Source of the DNA: Deltaproteobacteria bacterium
GTDB lineage: Bacteria > Myxococcota > UBA727 > VGSZ01
Direction: 5' to 3'
NCBI GenBank assembly: GCA_016177705.1
Contig: JACOUT010000003.1
Span: 496,001 to 560,000 of the forward strand
DNA: 64,000 bases
In this document: positions 36,411 through 45,798 of the stretch, piece by piece
How the letters are laid out: each line of letters opens with the position of its first letter
How positions within the stretch are numbered: the first letter of the stretch is position 1
Notes under the pieces: generated by a model
Told to the model about the DNA's origin: nothing
Seen by the model: the letters and a program-made list of their open reading frames with translations, nothing else
Databases searched by the model: none
Made by a program: the position numbers and the translations under genes

Positions 36411-37604
36411 ATGTCCGACAAACCGCTGCCGCCGCCGCCGCCGGGCCTGGCCAGCATGCCGCCGCTGCCTCGGCCGCCGCCGCCGATGGGCTCGGTGCCG
36501 CCGCCACCGCCGGGCCTGCCGCCGCCGCCGCTCGCGCAGGGCGCGCTGCCCCCGCTACCGCCCGGCCTGCCGCCGCCGCCCGGTTTCTCGTCGTCACCCG
36601 CGGTGGCGCCGCCGCCGAGCATGCCGGCTGCAATGTCGCCGAGCATGCCGCCGGCCATGCCGGCAGCCATGCCGCCGAGCATGCCGCCGCTGGTGACGGT
36701 CCCCGCCGCCCCGTCTGCGCAGCCGTCGCCGCGGGAGCCGTCGGCACCGCCGCCGCAGGCCCCGGTGCGCAAGCTCGACGCCGTCGTGGTGGACTGCGTG
36801 CGACGCACGCGCACGGTCACCTCGCTCTACCTGTTCGTCGGCGACCCCGGCCCCTACCGCGCCGGCCAGTTCCTCTCCATCGACGCGCACCAGTTCCCGG
36901 AGCTGGCGCACTGGTTGTCGTTCCTCGAGGAGAAGAAGGGCAAGGTCGAGCTGCCGCGCGCCTACTCGATGCAGTCGGCGCCCGGTGAAAAGTGCGTCTC
37001 TATCTGCGTCGAGGCCGAAGACTACGACCCGCGCCGCGGCGCCTATCCGCCGCTGCTGTCGCCCTTCCTCGCGTACAGCGCGCTCAAGGGCCGCGAGATC
37101 GAGGTCACCGGCTTCGCGGGCAGCTACGTCATCCCCGACGACATCGAGCAAGCGACCGATCAGGTGCTGCACCTGGTCGGCGGCGCCGGCGTGGTGCCGA
37201 GCTACAGCATCCTCAAGGACGAGCTGAAGAACGCCAAGCATGCGCGCGTGCGCCATACCGTGATCACGGTCAACCGACGTGCCGCCGATGCGGTGCTGCG
37301 CGAGCAGCTCGAAGCGCTCGCGCAGGCCTACCCCGACCGCTTGCAGCTCGTGCCGCTGCTCACCGACGAGGACGCGGCAGGGGCGCTGCGCGGCCAGTTG
37401 ACGCTCGAGCTGGTGCGCAAGCACGTGCCGGCGCCCGCCACCGTGCGCGCCTACGTGAGCGGCGCCTCGATCACACGGCACGATCGACAGGCGGCGCGCG
37501 AGCAGGGCGTCGAGGCGGCGCCGCGCTTCCTCGAGAGCGCCAGCGCGCTGCTCGACGAGCTGGGCGTGCCCCGCGAGCACGTCAAACGCGAAGCGTTCGG
37601 CTGA
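36411..37604 (+). CDS. Ferredoxin-NADP reductase-like flavoprotein with Pro-rich N-terminal tail
   Basis: A 397-residue protein. Residues 1-120 are a disordered tail of Pro, Met, Gly and Ser with repeated PPPPPG and SMPPAM-like units. Residues 125-390 form an FNR-type reductase: flavin strand GQFLSID, RAYSMQSAP for FAD phosphate binding, and NAD(P)-binding GGAGVVPSYSILKDEL. There is no ferredoxin domain, so it must pass electrons to a separate partner. The tail suggests tethering to another protein or a complex. A GGGAG ribosome site precedes the ATG. It diverges from xseA. Confidence 0.85.
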   Translation: MSDKPLPPPPPGLASMPPLPRPPPPMGSVPPPPPGLPPPPLAQGALPPLPPGLPPPPGFSSSPAVAPPPSMPAAMSPSMPPAMPAAMPPSMPPLVTVPAAPSAQPSPREPSAPPPQAPVRKLDAVVVDCVRRTRTVTSLYLFVGDPGPYRAGQFLSIDAHQFPELAHWLSFLEEKKGKVELPRAYSMQSAPGEKCVSICVEAEDYDPRRGAYPPLLSPFLAYSALKGREIEVTGFAGSYVIPDDIEQATDQVLHLVGGAGVVPSYSILKDELKNAKHARVRHTVITVNRRAADAVLREQLEALAQAYPDRLQLVPLLTDEDAAGALRGQLTLELVRKHVPAPATVRAYVSGASITRHDRQAAREQGVEAAPRFLESASALLDELGVPREHVKREAFG

Positions 37605-37616
37605 AGCACGGGCGGC

Positions 37617-38099
37617 TCACGCCGCGCCCTGTCGGAACGCGACCGCGCGCTCCCACAGGACGAGGCCGGCGTGGAGGGTCGAGGCCAGCTCGACCAGCGC
37701 GATCGGGCGTGGGAACGCGATGCGCACCGTCTCCTCGCCGACGTCGATGGTGGGGGCGCGCATCGCGAGTGGACGCAGCGCGGGCACCAGCGCCAGCAAC
37801 AACGCGGGGCCATCGCCACGGATGATCCAGGCGTCGTCCACCGTCTTGTCGTCGACCTCGATCTCGGAGAGCGCCGCCACCGCGCCGCCCAGGCCGCGCT
37901 CGGGCGTGAGCGACAGGCGCCCCTCGCCGGGCGGCAGCCTGCCCTCGAGCGAGAGATCGCGCGCGACGTCGTCGAGATCGCCGAGCTGCACGGTGGCCGA
38001 CAGCTCGGTCAACGCCAAGGTGCAACGGATGGCGCCGCCGCTTGGCTGCGCGTCGGTGACGAGCGGCGAGGACTGCACGGCGGCGAGCAAGAGCGACAT
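37617..38099 (-). CDS. Uncharacterised protein, 160 aa
   Basis: A 160-residue soluble protein of unknown family, with alternating hydrophobic strands (IRCTLALTELSATVQLGDLDDVARDL, EVDDKTVDDAWIIRGDGPALLLALVPALRPL). It has no signal peptide or Cys motif. It lies between the convergent FNR-like gene (12-bp gap) and the hydrolase lipoprotein upstream of it (11-bp gap), and may be co-transcribed with the latter. Confidence 0.5.
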   Translation of the reverse strand: MSLLLAAVQSSPLVTDAQPSGGAIRCTLALTELSATVQLGDLDDVARDLSLEGRLPPGEGRLSLTPERGLGGAVAALSEIEVDDKTVDDAWIIRGDGPALLLALVPALRPLAMRAPTIDVGEETVRIAFPRPIALVELASTLHAGLVLWERAVAFRQGAA

Positions 38100-38110
38100 C
38101 GGCGGTACGG

Positions 38111-39295
38111 CTACTTGGCCGTGATGGTGCCGAGCTCGGCGGCGACGTCGTCGAGCGCCTGCTGCGACAGGTAGCGCGCGCTCTCGCTCGAGCCGCGGAG
38201 CTGCACGTTCAGCATGCCGATGGCGCTGGTGCGGATGGCCGGGAACGCCGCGTCGGTCGGCACGTTCTCCTCACCGCAGCCGTCGGTCAGCGTGTTGGAG
38301 GCGTCGATCTCGAGCGCGGCGTCGATGGCCTCGACGTCGAGCACACACAGGTCGCTGTAGGTGAAGTGGCCGGCGTCGGACATCGACAGCCACCACGTTT
38401 GTCCCGCCGGCAGGTGCTCGACCAGCGACTCAGCGTTGGTGTCCTCGGGCAGGGTGCGGTCGAGGCCGGCCGACTGCACCAGCACCGGCCGCGGCATCGC
38501 TTCCATCACCACCGACGACTGGAGCTGCACCACCTCCTGGCTCGGCGGGGTCTGCGCCACCACCACGTCGACGCGGTAGTCGAGCGTCGCCGCCACCAGG
38601 CAGGTGAAGGCGCCGAAGGAGTGGCCGGCGCAGCCGACACGCTCGAAGTCGAGCAGCGGGCGCAGCGAGTCGTCCTCGGCGAGCACGTCGCGCAGCAGGT
38701 CGAGCAGCGCCACCACGTCGTCGGGGCGGTGTGACATCGCCTCCAGCACCGTGTCCTCCTGCACATCGCCGCCCTCCACCAATTCGCGCAGCAGGTCGAC
38801 CGTGGTGTCGCCCTGGTGGTCGGGCGAGGCCACCACGTAGCCGTGGCTCGCCAGCGCCACGGTGAAGTAGGTGCTCTGCTCACGCAGCCCGCCCTTGCCG
38901 TGGCTGAAGATGACGACGGGGAACGAGACGTCGTCGTGCCGCGGCGCCGCGTCGCGCACCGCTTGCGTGGTCAGCGTGCCGAGGTCCTCGGGGGTCAGAC
39001 CCTCGCGCAGATCGGACGGCACGCGGTCGTAGAGCTGGTAGCTCTCGAAGGGGCCCTCGCGCGCGGCCTCGACGGCCGGGTACCAGATCTCGGTGACCAG
39101 CTTGCGCGGTTCGCCGGTCGCCTCGTCGACGCGCAGCGGGTCGATGAAGGTCTCGGTGCGCACGCCGACCGGGTAGGGGCCGAAGGTCGACGGGTCGGGC
39201 GCCGCGTCGGGCGCCGCCGGCGAGAACGGCAGGGGCTCGCCGCCGATGCAGGCGAGCGGCAGCACGGACACGAGGAGGGGCAGGCAACGCCGCAT
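38111..39295 (-). CDS. Alpha/beta-hydrolase lipoprotein (PAF-acetylhydrolase/dienelactone type)
   Basis: A 394-residue protein. The signal peptide ends in lipobox PLAC; an Ala/Pro linker follows. The hydrolase core has the oxyanion segment VVIFSHGKGG, the nucleophile elbow GHSFGAF and a candidate catalytic His in SDAGHFTYSD. The N-terminal part (GPYPVGVRTETFID...RKLVTEIWYP) is typical of the platelet-activating-factor acetylhydrolase-like family. It should be an outer-membrane-linked esterase or lipase; the substrate is unknown. TATCGT lies 7 nt upstream of the ATG. Confidence 0.82.
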   Translation of the reverse strand: MRRCLPLLVSVLPLACIGGEPLPFSPAAPDAAPDPSTFGPYPVGVRTETFIDPLRVDEATGEPRKLVTEIWYPAVEAAREGPFESYQLYDRVPSDLREGLTPEDLGTLTTQAVRDAAPRHDDVSFPVVIFSHGKGGLREQSTYFTVALASHGYVVASPDHQGDTTVDLLRELVEGGDVQEDTVLEAMSHRPDDVVALLDLLRDVLAEDDSLRPLLDFERVGCAGHSFGAFTCLVAATLDYRVDVVVAQTPPSQEVVQLQSSVVMEAMPRPVLVQSAGLDRTLPEDTNAESLVEHLPAGQTWWLSMSDAGHFTYSDLCVLDVEAIDAALEIDASNTLTDGCGEENVPTDAAFPAIRTSAIGMLNVQLRGSSESARYLSQQALDDVAAELGTITAK

Positions 39296-39302
39296 GGCGG
39301 GG

Positions 39303-39308
39303 ACGATA
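39303..39308 (-). promoter_or_regulatory. -10-like TATCGT, 7 nt before the hydrolase lipoprotein
   Basis: A reverse-strand TANNNT hexamer with a 7-nt gap to the ATG at 39295 predicts a leaderless transcript. No Shine-Dalgarno sequence is present. Confidence 0.42.
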
Positions 39309-39385
39309 GCCAAACGTGCGCGGCGCGCCACCCGGCATGCGCCGCTTCGGTGGCGAGAAACGCAGCGACGTGCGATGCAGGCGCC

Positions 39386-40462
39386 ATGGCCGTCGCCGAG
39401 CGCCTGACGATCGCCGTCAAGAGGCTGCTGGTGTTGGCGTCCGCCGCGGTGGTCACGCTGCTCGCGCTGCCGGCGCCGATCCACTCGGTCGCGTGGGAGC
39501 CGCCGCGACGGCCCACCCTCGACGGACCGCTGGCGCCGAACCAGGCGCTCCGCGGCGCCGACAAGTTGGCGGCCGGTCAGCTCGTGGGCCCTTGCGACGT
39601 CGTGGTGGACGCGGTCGGCCGCGTGCTCACCGGCACGCTCGACGGCAAGATCGTGCGCATCGCACCCAACGCACCGCTCGAGGTGTTGACCGAGACGGGC
39701 GGCCGGCCGCTCGGCCTGGCGCTGTCGCCTGCGGGCGAGCTTCTCGTCGCCGACGGCATGAAGGGCCTGTTGCGCGTCGACGGCGCCGGCAACATCGAGG
39801 TGCTGGCGCGCGAGGCCGAGGGCCAGCCGCTCAACCTGGCGAGCGACGTGGCGGTGGCCAAGGACGGCACCATCTACCTCACCGACGCCAGCGATCGGCA
39901 CGGCTGGGACGAGCAGCTCTACGAGCTGCTCGAGGCACGGCCCTCGGGGCGCGTCATCCGCTTCGATCCGATCACGCGCGTCACCACCGTGATCGCCCGT
40001 GACCTGTACCTCGCCAACGGCCTAGCGCTCGCTCCCGACGAGACCTTCCTGCTGGTCAGCGAGAGCGGCGGCTACCGCGTCACCAAGGTGTGGCTCACCG
40101 GCGAGCGTCGCAACCTGAGCGACCGCTTCGTCGACAACCTGCCCGGCCTGCCCGATGACCTGTCGTTCTCGCCGCGCGGCACCTTGTGGTTGGCGCTGTC
40201 GTCGGCGCGCAGCGCGGCGCTCGACGCCGCGCACCCGCTGCCGTTCGTGAAGGACAGCTACGCCGGCTTGCCGGCGCTGCTGCGGCCGCGTACGCGCGCC
40301 TATGGCTTGGTGCTCGAGCTCGACCGCGAGGGCCGCACGCTACGCAGCTTCCACGACGAGGGTGGCGAGCGTTTCCGCGACGTCTCCGCCGTCATCGAAG
40401 ACCGCGGCGCGCTCTTGTTCGGCACCACCACCGGTTCGGCGGTGGGCAGCCTGCCGCTCTGA
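39386..40462 (+). CDS. SMP-30/strictosidine-synthase-like beta-propeller
   Basis: A 358-residue protein with an N-terminal hydrophobic segment (residues 13-30, LLVLASAAVVTLLALPAP), a signal or membrane anchor. A six-bladed propeller follows, with strands such as GKIVRIAPNAPLEVLTE, LLVADGMKGLLRVD and GTIYLTDASDRHGWD. LFGTTTGSAVGSLPL at the end matches the adipocyte plasma-membrane-associated/strictosidine synthase branch, often lactonases or arylesterases. Active-site metal ligands were not individually placed. The reaction is unknown. Confidence 0.8.
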   Translation: MAVAERLTIAVKRLLVLASAAVVTLLALPAPIHSVAWEPPRRPTLDGPLAPNQALRGADKLAAGQLVGPCDVVVDAVGRVLTGTLDGKIVRIAPNAPLEVLTETGGRPLGLALSPAGELLVADGMKGLLRVDGAGNIEVLAREAEGQPLNLASDVAVAKDGTIYLTDASDRHGWDEQLYELLEARPSGRVIRFDPITRVTTVIARDLYLANGLALAPDETFLLVSESGGYRVTKVWLTGERRNLSDRFVDNLPGLPDDLSFSPRGTLWLALSSARSAALDAAHPLPFVKDSYAGLPALLRPRTRAYGLVLELDREGRTLRSFHDEGGERFRDVSAVIEDRGALLFGTTTGSAVGSLPL

Positions 40463-40479
40463 CCGTCGCCGCGTCGACG

Positions 40480-41319
40480 TCAGCCCGCGCGCAACGTCAG
40501 CACCGTCACCTCGGGCTCGCTGCCGACGCGCACCAGCGGCGAGCCGCGGCCGAAGCCGAGGCCGCGGCTGACGTAGAGCGTGTTGCCGCCGACCTGATAG
40601 GCGCCACGCACGAAGGGCTGGCCGGCGCGCGCGAACACGCCCTCGGTGACGCCGTGCAGCCAGATCTGACCGCCGTGCGTGTGACCCGACAGGCACACGA
40701 GCCCTGCGTCGGCCGGCAGCTTGGCGGCCGTCGGCGGCGTGTGCGCCAGCACCAGGCGCGAGCCGCGCGCAGCGGCGCCGTGCAGCGCGCGCGCCACGTC
40801 GTCGCGTCGGCTGGCGCCGTCGTCGACGCCGATGACGCACAGGGGCGCGCCGCGCACGCGCAGCAGCGTGTTCTCGTTCTGCAGCACGCAGAAGCCGACG
40901 CGCCCGAGGTCGCGCGCGATGGTGCGGGCGTCGGTCCAGTGGTCGTGGTTGCCGAGCACCGCCACCACGTCGCCCTCCAAGCGCGCGAGCAGCTCGGGCA
41001 CGCGCTCGAGCGGATCGCCCCTGCGCGTCACGTAGTCGCCGGTGAGCACCACCAGGTCGGGCCGCGCCTGGTTGAGCGCGTCGACGGCGGCGATGACGCG
41101 CCCATCGGGCGTGTTGGCGCCGATGTGGATGTCGGTGAGCTGGCCCACGCGCAGGCCGTCGTGCGCGGGGTGCAGGCCGGGCACGGTCAGCTCGACCTCT
41201 TCGAGCGCGAACGCCCAGCTCTGGCGGCGGCGCTCGTCGCGGCGCTCCTCGGCTCGGGCGCGGCGGCTGGTGAGCGCGGCTCCCACCAGGCCCGTCAACA
41301 AACGTCGGCGGGGAAGCAT
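40480..41319 (-). CDS. Metallophosphoesterase with Tat-like signal
   Basis: A 279-residue protein. The N-terminus MLPRRRLLTGLVGAALT is Tat-like or a membrane anchor. The calcineurin-like metal motifs are intact: QLTDIHIG, LTGDYV, GNHDHW, LAHTPP and SGHTHGGQIWL. It resembles YkuE-type phosphoesterases acting at the membrane face. The ATG at 41319 starts the basic motif; a GTG at 41337 is an in-frame alternative. The substrate is unknown. Confidence 0.87.
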   Translation of the reverse strand: MLPRRRLLTGLVGAALTSRRARAEERRDERRRQSWAFALEEVELTVPGLHPAHDGLRVGQLTDIHIGANTPDGRVIAAVDALNQARPDLVVLTGDYVTRRGDPLERVPELLARLEGDVVAVLGNHDHWTDARTIARDLGRVGFCVLQNENTLLRVRGAPLCVIGVDDGASRRDDVARALHGAAARGSRLVLAHTPPTAAKLPADAGLVCLSGHTHGGQIWLHGVTEGVFARAGQPFVRGAYQVGGNTLYVSRGLGFGRGSPLVRVGSEPEVTVLTLRAG

Positions 41320-41407
41320 GGCAGCGAGGATAACCACCGTGAGCGCGCGGCGCTTCCAGGGCGGGATCAGCGCACCACCCGCAAGTGGCAGACCTCCTAC
41401 AGCGTCG

Positions 41408-41737
41408 TCAGCCGCCGCGGATCACGCGGGTCGCGCCCTTCTTCTCGAGCCAGGCGACGGCGCGCTCGACCAGCTCGCCTTGCAGCACCACCACGCCGTC
41501 CTCGACGCGGGCGCCGCAGCCGAGCGCGCGCTTCAGCTCGCCGCACAGCTCGTCCTGCACCGCGGGCGCGATGCCCGCGATCTCGGTGACGGTCTTGCCG
41601 CCGTGGCCCTTGCGCACCTTGCGCACCACCACCTTCTCGAGGAAGAGCTTGCGCGCCTTGGTCGGGGCAGGGGCGGGCGCCTGGCCGGGCGGCAGGTGGT
41701 CGCGCAGCGCCGCCAGCTTGTCGAACGGGTTGGCCAT
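41408..41737 (-). CDS. SUI1/YciH-like translation initiation factor
   Basis: A 109-residue protein. The C-terminal 70 residues are a SUI1/eIF1 fold: VVVRKVRKGHGGKTVTEIAGI, ELKRALGCGARVEDGVVVLQG, GATRVIRGG. The N-terminal 30 residues form a Pro/Ala linker. Bacterial YciH binds the small ribosomal subunit and may check initiation fidelity, an interesting match to the apparent use of leaderless mRNAs in this genome, although that link is speculation. AAGGAG lies 8 nt before the ATG. Confidence 0.88.
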   Translation of the reverse strand: MANPFDKLAALRDHLPPGQAPAPAPTKARKLFLEKVVVRKVRKGHGGKTVTEIAGIAPAVQDELCGELKRALGCGARVEDGVVVLQGELVERAVAWLEKKGATRVIRGG

Positions 41738-41749
41738 GGCCGCGCTCCT

Positions 41750-42622
41750 TCACCGCCGCCGCGGGCGATCGTCCTCGTCCTCGTCGCTGTCCTCGTCGTC
41801 CCGTGCCGCGCGGTCGGGCGCCGTCGGCGAGGCCGCGCGCGACGCCACCTCGAGCTCGGCGCCCACCGGGCAGTGGTCGGAGCCCTCGATCTGCGGCCAG
41901 ATCCAAGCGTCGATCAGCTTCTCCTCGAGGTCGCGCGACACCACCAGGTAGTCGATGCGCCAACCTTGGTTGGTCTCGCGCGCGCGGGCGCGCGTCTCCC
42001 AGAAGGTGAACTGGCGCGGCAGGTCGCCCTTCTCGGCGCGGAAGGTGTCGACGAAGCCGGCGGCGAGCAGGCGATCGAACCAGGCGCGCTCCTCGGGCAG
42101 AAAGCCGCTGATGTCGGCCCACTGCTCGGGCAGCGCCACGTCGAGGGCGCGGTGGGCGACGTTGACGTCGCCGCACACCACCACGCTGCGCTTCTTTGCC
42201 AGGCCGACGAGCCGGTCGAGGAAGGCGTCGTGCCAGGCATGCTTGAAGGCGAGTCGCTCGGGGCCGCTGCCGCCGTTTGGGAAGTAGACGTTCAACAGCA
42301 CGAGCTCGCCGAGATCGACGCCGACCACGCGCCCCTCGTGGTCGAACTCCGGGTGGGCCGCGCCGCCGACGCTGAAGGGGAAGGGCTCGGCCGCGAGCGC
42401 GTCGCGCACGAACACGGCGGTGCCCGAGTAGCCCTTCTTCTTGCCGAAGCCCCACCAGGAGCGAAAGCCGGACGGGCGCTGCATCTCGTCGGTGACGGCG
42501 TCGGCTTGCAGCTTGGTCTCTTGCAGGCACAGCACGTCGACGTCACCGGCGAAGGCCCAGGAGAGCTGGCCGCGCTTCTGCACGGCCCGCAGCCCGTTGA
42601 CGTTCCAGCTCACGATGCGCAC
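41750..42622 (-). CDS. xthA: Exodeoxyribonuclease III
   Basis: A 290-residue ExoIII/AP endonuclease of the EEP fold. Catalytic motifs are present: SWNVNGLR (Asn), LQETKLQ (Glu), YFPNGG, CGDVNVAH (Asp and Asn), NQGWRIDYLVVS and the terminal GSDHCPV (Asp-His). A C-terminal tail of about 35 acidic and basic residues (DDEDSDEDEDDRPRRR) is extra to the family and may mediate interactions. The start is GTG at 42622. It removes abasic sites and 3' blocks in DNA repair. Confidence 0.94.
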   Translation of the reverse strand: MRIVSWNVNGLRAVQKRGQLSWAFAGDVDVLCLQETKLQADAVTDEMQRPSGFRSWWGFGKKKGYSGTAVFVRDALAAEPFPFSVGGAAHPEFDHEGRVVGVDLGELVLLNVYFPNGGSGPERLAFKHAWHDAFLDRLVGLAKKRSVVVCGDVNVAHRALDVALPEQWADISGFLPEERAWFDRLLAAGFVDTFRAEKGDLPRQFTFWETRARARETNQGWRIDYLVVSRDLEEKLIDAWIWPQIEGSDHCPVGAELEVASRAASPTAPDRAARDDEDSDEDEDDRPRRR

Positions 42623-42661
42623 CGAGCGAAACTGCGAAAAGCGGCGCCTGACGGCAAGGGG

Positions 42662-43540
42662 CTAACGGAGCCGCGCCACCACGGCGTCGGCCAGCAGCGC
42701 CGCGCTTTCGGGCGCCCACGCCAGGTAGAGCGAGGGCTCGATCAGCTCGAGCTCCATCAACCACGGCGCGCCGCCGTGGCCGGTGACCAGGTCGACGCGC
42801 GCGTACAGCAGGCGCTCGTGCACCGTGGCGAGGATGTGATCGGCGGCGGCTCTCCAGGCGGGCAGCGGCTCCACGCGCTCGACGCGCGCGCGGAATTCGG
42901 GCTGCGAGCGAAATTCGCCCTGCGCCGGCACCTTGTTGACGGCGTGCGCGAAGCGAAGCGCGCCCTCGTGCTCGAGGTAGATGAGCGACAGCTCACCGGC
43001 GGCGATGCCGGGCACGAACGGCTGCACCAACAGGTCGCGCGTCGGCAACAAGCGATCGACGTGGTGCTGCGCGCGCGCGACCTCGTCCGCGGCGACGACG
43101 ATCGAGTCGCGCGACCCGGCCGACACCGCCGGCTTGACGACGATGCCCTCGCGCCAGCCCGCGTCGCTGGCCAGCCGCGCGACGTCGCAGCTCGTGCCCG
43201 CCGGCAGCAGGCGCGTGGGCACGATGGCCACGCCCTTGCGCTCGAGCTCGAGCAGGTACCCCTTGTGCGCGTTCCAGCGCACCACGCCGGCCGGGTTGCA
43301 GAGCCGGCCCTGGCTGCCGCGCTCGACGCGCTCGGCCCAGGCGACGAAGGCCAGGGCCTTGGTGGTGTAGTCCCAGGTCGAGCGGATCACGGTCAGCTCG
43401 GCGTCGAGGAAGGGCGCGTCGCCGGCGTCCCAGATCGGGTGACTGACCTCGACGCCGCGGGCCGACAGCGCCGCCACCAACGGCTGGTCGTCGTCGTCGA
43501 GGTGCGGCAGCTCGGCGCAGGTGGCGAGCGCGACCTTCAC
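42662..43540 (-). CDS. ATP-grasp ligase (RimK/glutathione-synthetase-like)
   Basis: A 292-residue ATP-grasp enzyme. The N-terminal domain (LATCAELPHLDDDDQPL, then WDYTTK) leads to the ATP-grasp lobes: GIVVKPAVSAGSRDS with the phosphate loop, LLVQPFVPGIAAGELSLIYLE, and MELELIEPSLYL with metal-binding Glu residues. Such enzymes form amide bonds from carboxyl-phosphates; the substrate is unknown. The GTG at 43540 overlaps the transglycosylase stop (GTGA), so the two are coupled; a role in envelope or peptide modification is possible. Confidence 0.85.
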   Translation of the reverse strand: MKVALATCAELPHLDDDDQPLVAALSARGVEVSHPIWDAGDAPFLDAELTVIRSTWDYTTKALAFVAWAERVERGSQGRLCNPAGVVRWNAHKGYLLELERKGVAIVPTRLLPAGTSCDVARLASDAGWREGIVVKPAVSAGSRDSIVVAADEVARAQHHVDRLLPTRDLLVQPFVPGIAAGELSLIYLEHEGALRFAHAVNKVPAQGEFRSQPEFRARVERVEPLPAWRAAADHILATVHERLLYARVDLVTGHGGAPWLMELELIEPSLYLAWAPESAALLADAVVARLR

Positions 43541-45798
43541 CGGCCCACCTCGAGGGCAAAGCGCACCTCCTCGACGTCGCCGTCGAGCGCGCTGTAGCTC
43601 ACCCACGAGCCGGTCACCTTCTTGACGTAGTTGCGCGTCTCCTCGACGGGGATCTGCTCGACGAACAGGTCGAGCGGCATGCGGACGCCGCGCGGCGGCA
43701 GCCACTGCAGCACCGCGCCCGGCCCGGCGTTGTAGGCGGCGATGGCGAGCAGCGGGTGGCGCAGGCCCTTGAGCCGTCGCGACAGGTGGGCGGCGCCGAG
43801 GCGCGCGTTCAGCGTCGGCTCGGTGAGCGCGGCGATGGTGGGGGCGGGCAGCTTCAGATCGCGCGCCTCGTCGTTGGCGGTGGGCGGCATCAGCTGGCAC
43901 AGCCCGACCGCGCCCGCCCAGGAGACCACGTCGGCGTCGAACGCGCTCTCCTCGCGCGCCAGGCCGAACAAGAGCGGCCGCGGCACCTGCGCCTCGTCGG
44001 CCGCGGGCTCGATGGCGGCGGCGTAGGCGCGGGGCCAGTCGAGCGACCAGGCGAGCGCGTTGTCGCGCCCCGGCATGCCGGACAAGAGCGCCAGGCCGCC
44101 GTTGCGCAAGAGCGCGTGGCCTTGACCGGGCGCGCCGACGCGCGCGACCAGCAGCGCGAGCGCGAAGCGATCCTCGGGCGTGGCGGCGGCGAGGTCGACG
44201 CGGTCGAGCGCCAACAGCGCCTCGTCGTCGTAGCCGCCCTCGACCAGCGCGCGCGCCAACAGGAAGCGGGGGTCGGCAGCCAAGCGCGCGCTCGGCGTCA
44301 CCGAGCCGGTCGCGGCCACGGCCCGCAGCAGGCGAACGCTCGGCAGCGCGGGGGGCGCCAGCTTGGCCTTGGTCGCGACGTCGACGACGAGCAGGCGCGC
44401 CAGGTGTCCATAGAAGCTCGCCGGCCGGCTCTGTGCGAGCGCGGTCAGCGCGGCCAGCGCGGCGTCCCTGCTGCGCGGGTCGGCGGTGGCGTCGAGGCGG
44501 TCGAGGCGCGGCGCCAACTGCAGGCGCGCCGACCAGTAGAGCGCGCGGTCGACCTGGTAGGGCGAGCCGGCCGGCGACGAGCCCTGCGCGGTGCGCGCCG
44601 CCTCGTCGAGCAACGCGCGCGCCGCCTCGACGTCGCCCTTGCGCGCGCGCACCAGCGCGAGCGCGAAGCGCGCCTCGTGCGCCATGTCGCCGTTCGGGAA
44701 GCGCGCCAGCAGATCGCCGAGCGCAGCGGCGGCAGCGTCGTCGTCACCTTGCCGGGCCAGCAGGTCACCGAGCCACAGCACCGTGTCGTCGGTGAGCGGG
44801 TCGTCGGGCCAGGTGCGCGCGAACTCGCGCAAGAGCGTGGGCGCGCGCGCGTTGTTCGACACCGCCGCCACGCGCGCGGCCAGGTAGGCGGCCTTCTTCT
44901 TGGTGTCGTCGGTGCAGCGCTTGGCGACGGCGTCGAGCTGCTGCTGCGCGGCGCGGTACTTGCGCAGCTTGCGCCACGCCTTGCCGAGCAGCAGGCGGGC
45001 CTCGCAGGCAGTCGCTCCGTCGTCGAGGGAGAAGCGCGACAGCGCAGCTACCACGGCCTCGCTTTGGTGGCGCTGCGCGAGCTGATCGGCGCGCTTGACC
45101 GCGGCAGCAAGATCCTCGGGCGGCCGCGCCTTGGCCGCGGGGAGCGCAGCGGCCGTGGCAGCGGCCTCGGTGTCCGACAGCTCGACCAACAGGCGCTCGA
45201 GGGCGCGCGCGGCGCGCGTGGGGGTGTCGCGCATCGCGACGACCAAGAGCGCGCGGCCGAGCGCCTCGCGCTCCTCGTCATCGAACAGACCGACCTCGAC
45301 GTCGAACACGCGCAGGCCCTCGGGCACGGGCAAAGCGCGGCGCTCGAGGAAGGCGGCGAAGCCGTCGACCACGCGCGCGTCGTCGCCGAGGGGGCCGGCG
45401 CCCACCTCGAGCCAGGCGGCGAGCGCACGGCCGGGGTCGCCCGCCTCCAAGCAGCGCGCGCTGCGCAGCGCCGCGGCGGCGCCGCGCGGAGAGCCGCGAT
45501 CGGCCTGGTAGAGCGCGCAGGCGCCGGCGTGGTCGCCGACGCCGTCGAGCGCCGCGCCGCGCAGCCCGGGCGCGTCGACGCCGGCGCGGTCGAGCAGCGC
45601 GCGCGCCTCCACATGTCGTCCCGCGGCGAGCGCGGCCCGAGCGGCCGCGAGCGGATCGTCGGCGCCGAGCCCCGCCGCCAGCGCGGGCGTCGACGTCAGC
45701 GCGCCGATGGTGAGCCACCAGAGGAGCCGCCGCACCTGGCGGCGCAGCAGGGCAGGGCGCCGAGGTGCACGGGTGGTTTTGGGAAGGGACACCGTCAT
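43537..45798 (-). CDS. Soluble lytic murein transglycosylase (Slt-type)
   Basis: A 753-residue periplasmic protein. The N-terminal signal or anchor is residues about 22-42. A long alpha-helical superhelix of TPR-like repeats covers 50-570. The C-terminal SLT domain has the catalytic Glu617 in AREESAFD, GLCQLMPPTA, and AAYNAGPGAVLQWLP. It cleaves peptidoglycan glycan strands, leaving anhydro ends. Length and layout match Slt70 relatives. The ATG at 45798 is only 28 bp from the divergent htrA start. It is translationally coupled to the ATP-grasp gene. Confidence 0.92.
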   Translation of the reverse strand: MTVSLPKTTRAPRRPALLRRQVRRLLWWLTIGALTSTPALAAGLGADDPLAAARAALAAGRHVEARALLDRAGVDAPGLRGAALDGVGDHAGACALYQADRGSPRGAAAALRSARCLEAGDPGRALAAWLEVGAGPLGDDARVVDGFAAFLERRALPVPEGLRVFDVEVGLFDDEEREALGRALLVVAMRDTPTRAARALERLLVELSDTEAAATAAALPAAKARPPEDLAAAVKRADQLAQRHQSEAVVAALSRFSLDDGATACEARLLLGKAWRKLRKYRAAQQQLDAVAKRCTDDTKKKAAYLAARVAAVSNNARAPTLLREFARTWPDDPLTDDTVLWLGDLLARQGDDDAAAAALGDLLARFPNGDMAHEARFALALVRARKGDVEAARALLDEAARTAQGSSPAGSPYQVDRALYWSARLQLAPRLDRLDATADPRSRDAALAALTALAQSRPASFYGHLARLLVVDVATKAKLAPPALPSVRLLRAVAATGSVTPSARLAADPRFLLARALVEGGYDDEALLALDRVDLAAATPEDRFALALLVARVGAPGQGHALLRNGGLALLSGMPGRDNALAWSLDWPRAYAAAIEPAADEAQVPRPLLFGLAREESAFDADVVSWAGAVGLCQLMPPTANDEARDLKLPAPTIAALTEPTLNARLGAAHLSRRLKGLRHPLLAIAAYNAGPGAVLQWLPPRGVRMPLDLFVEQIPVEETRNYVKKVTGSWVSYSALDGDVEEVRFALEVGR

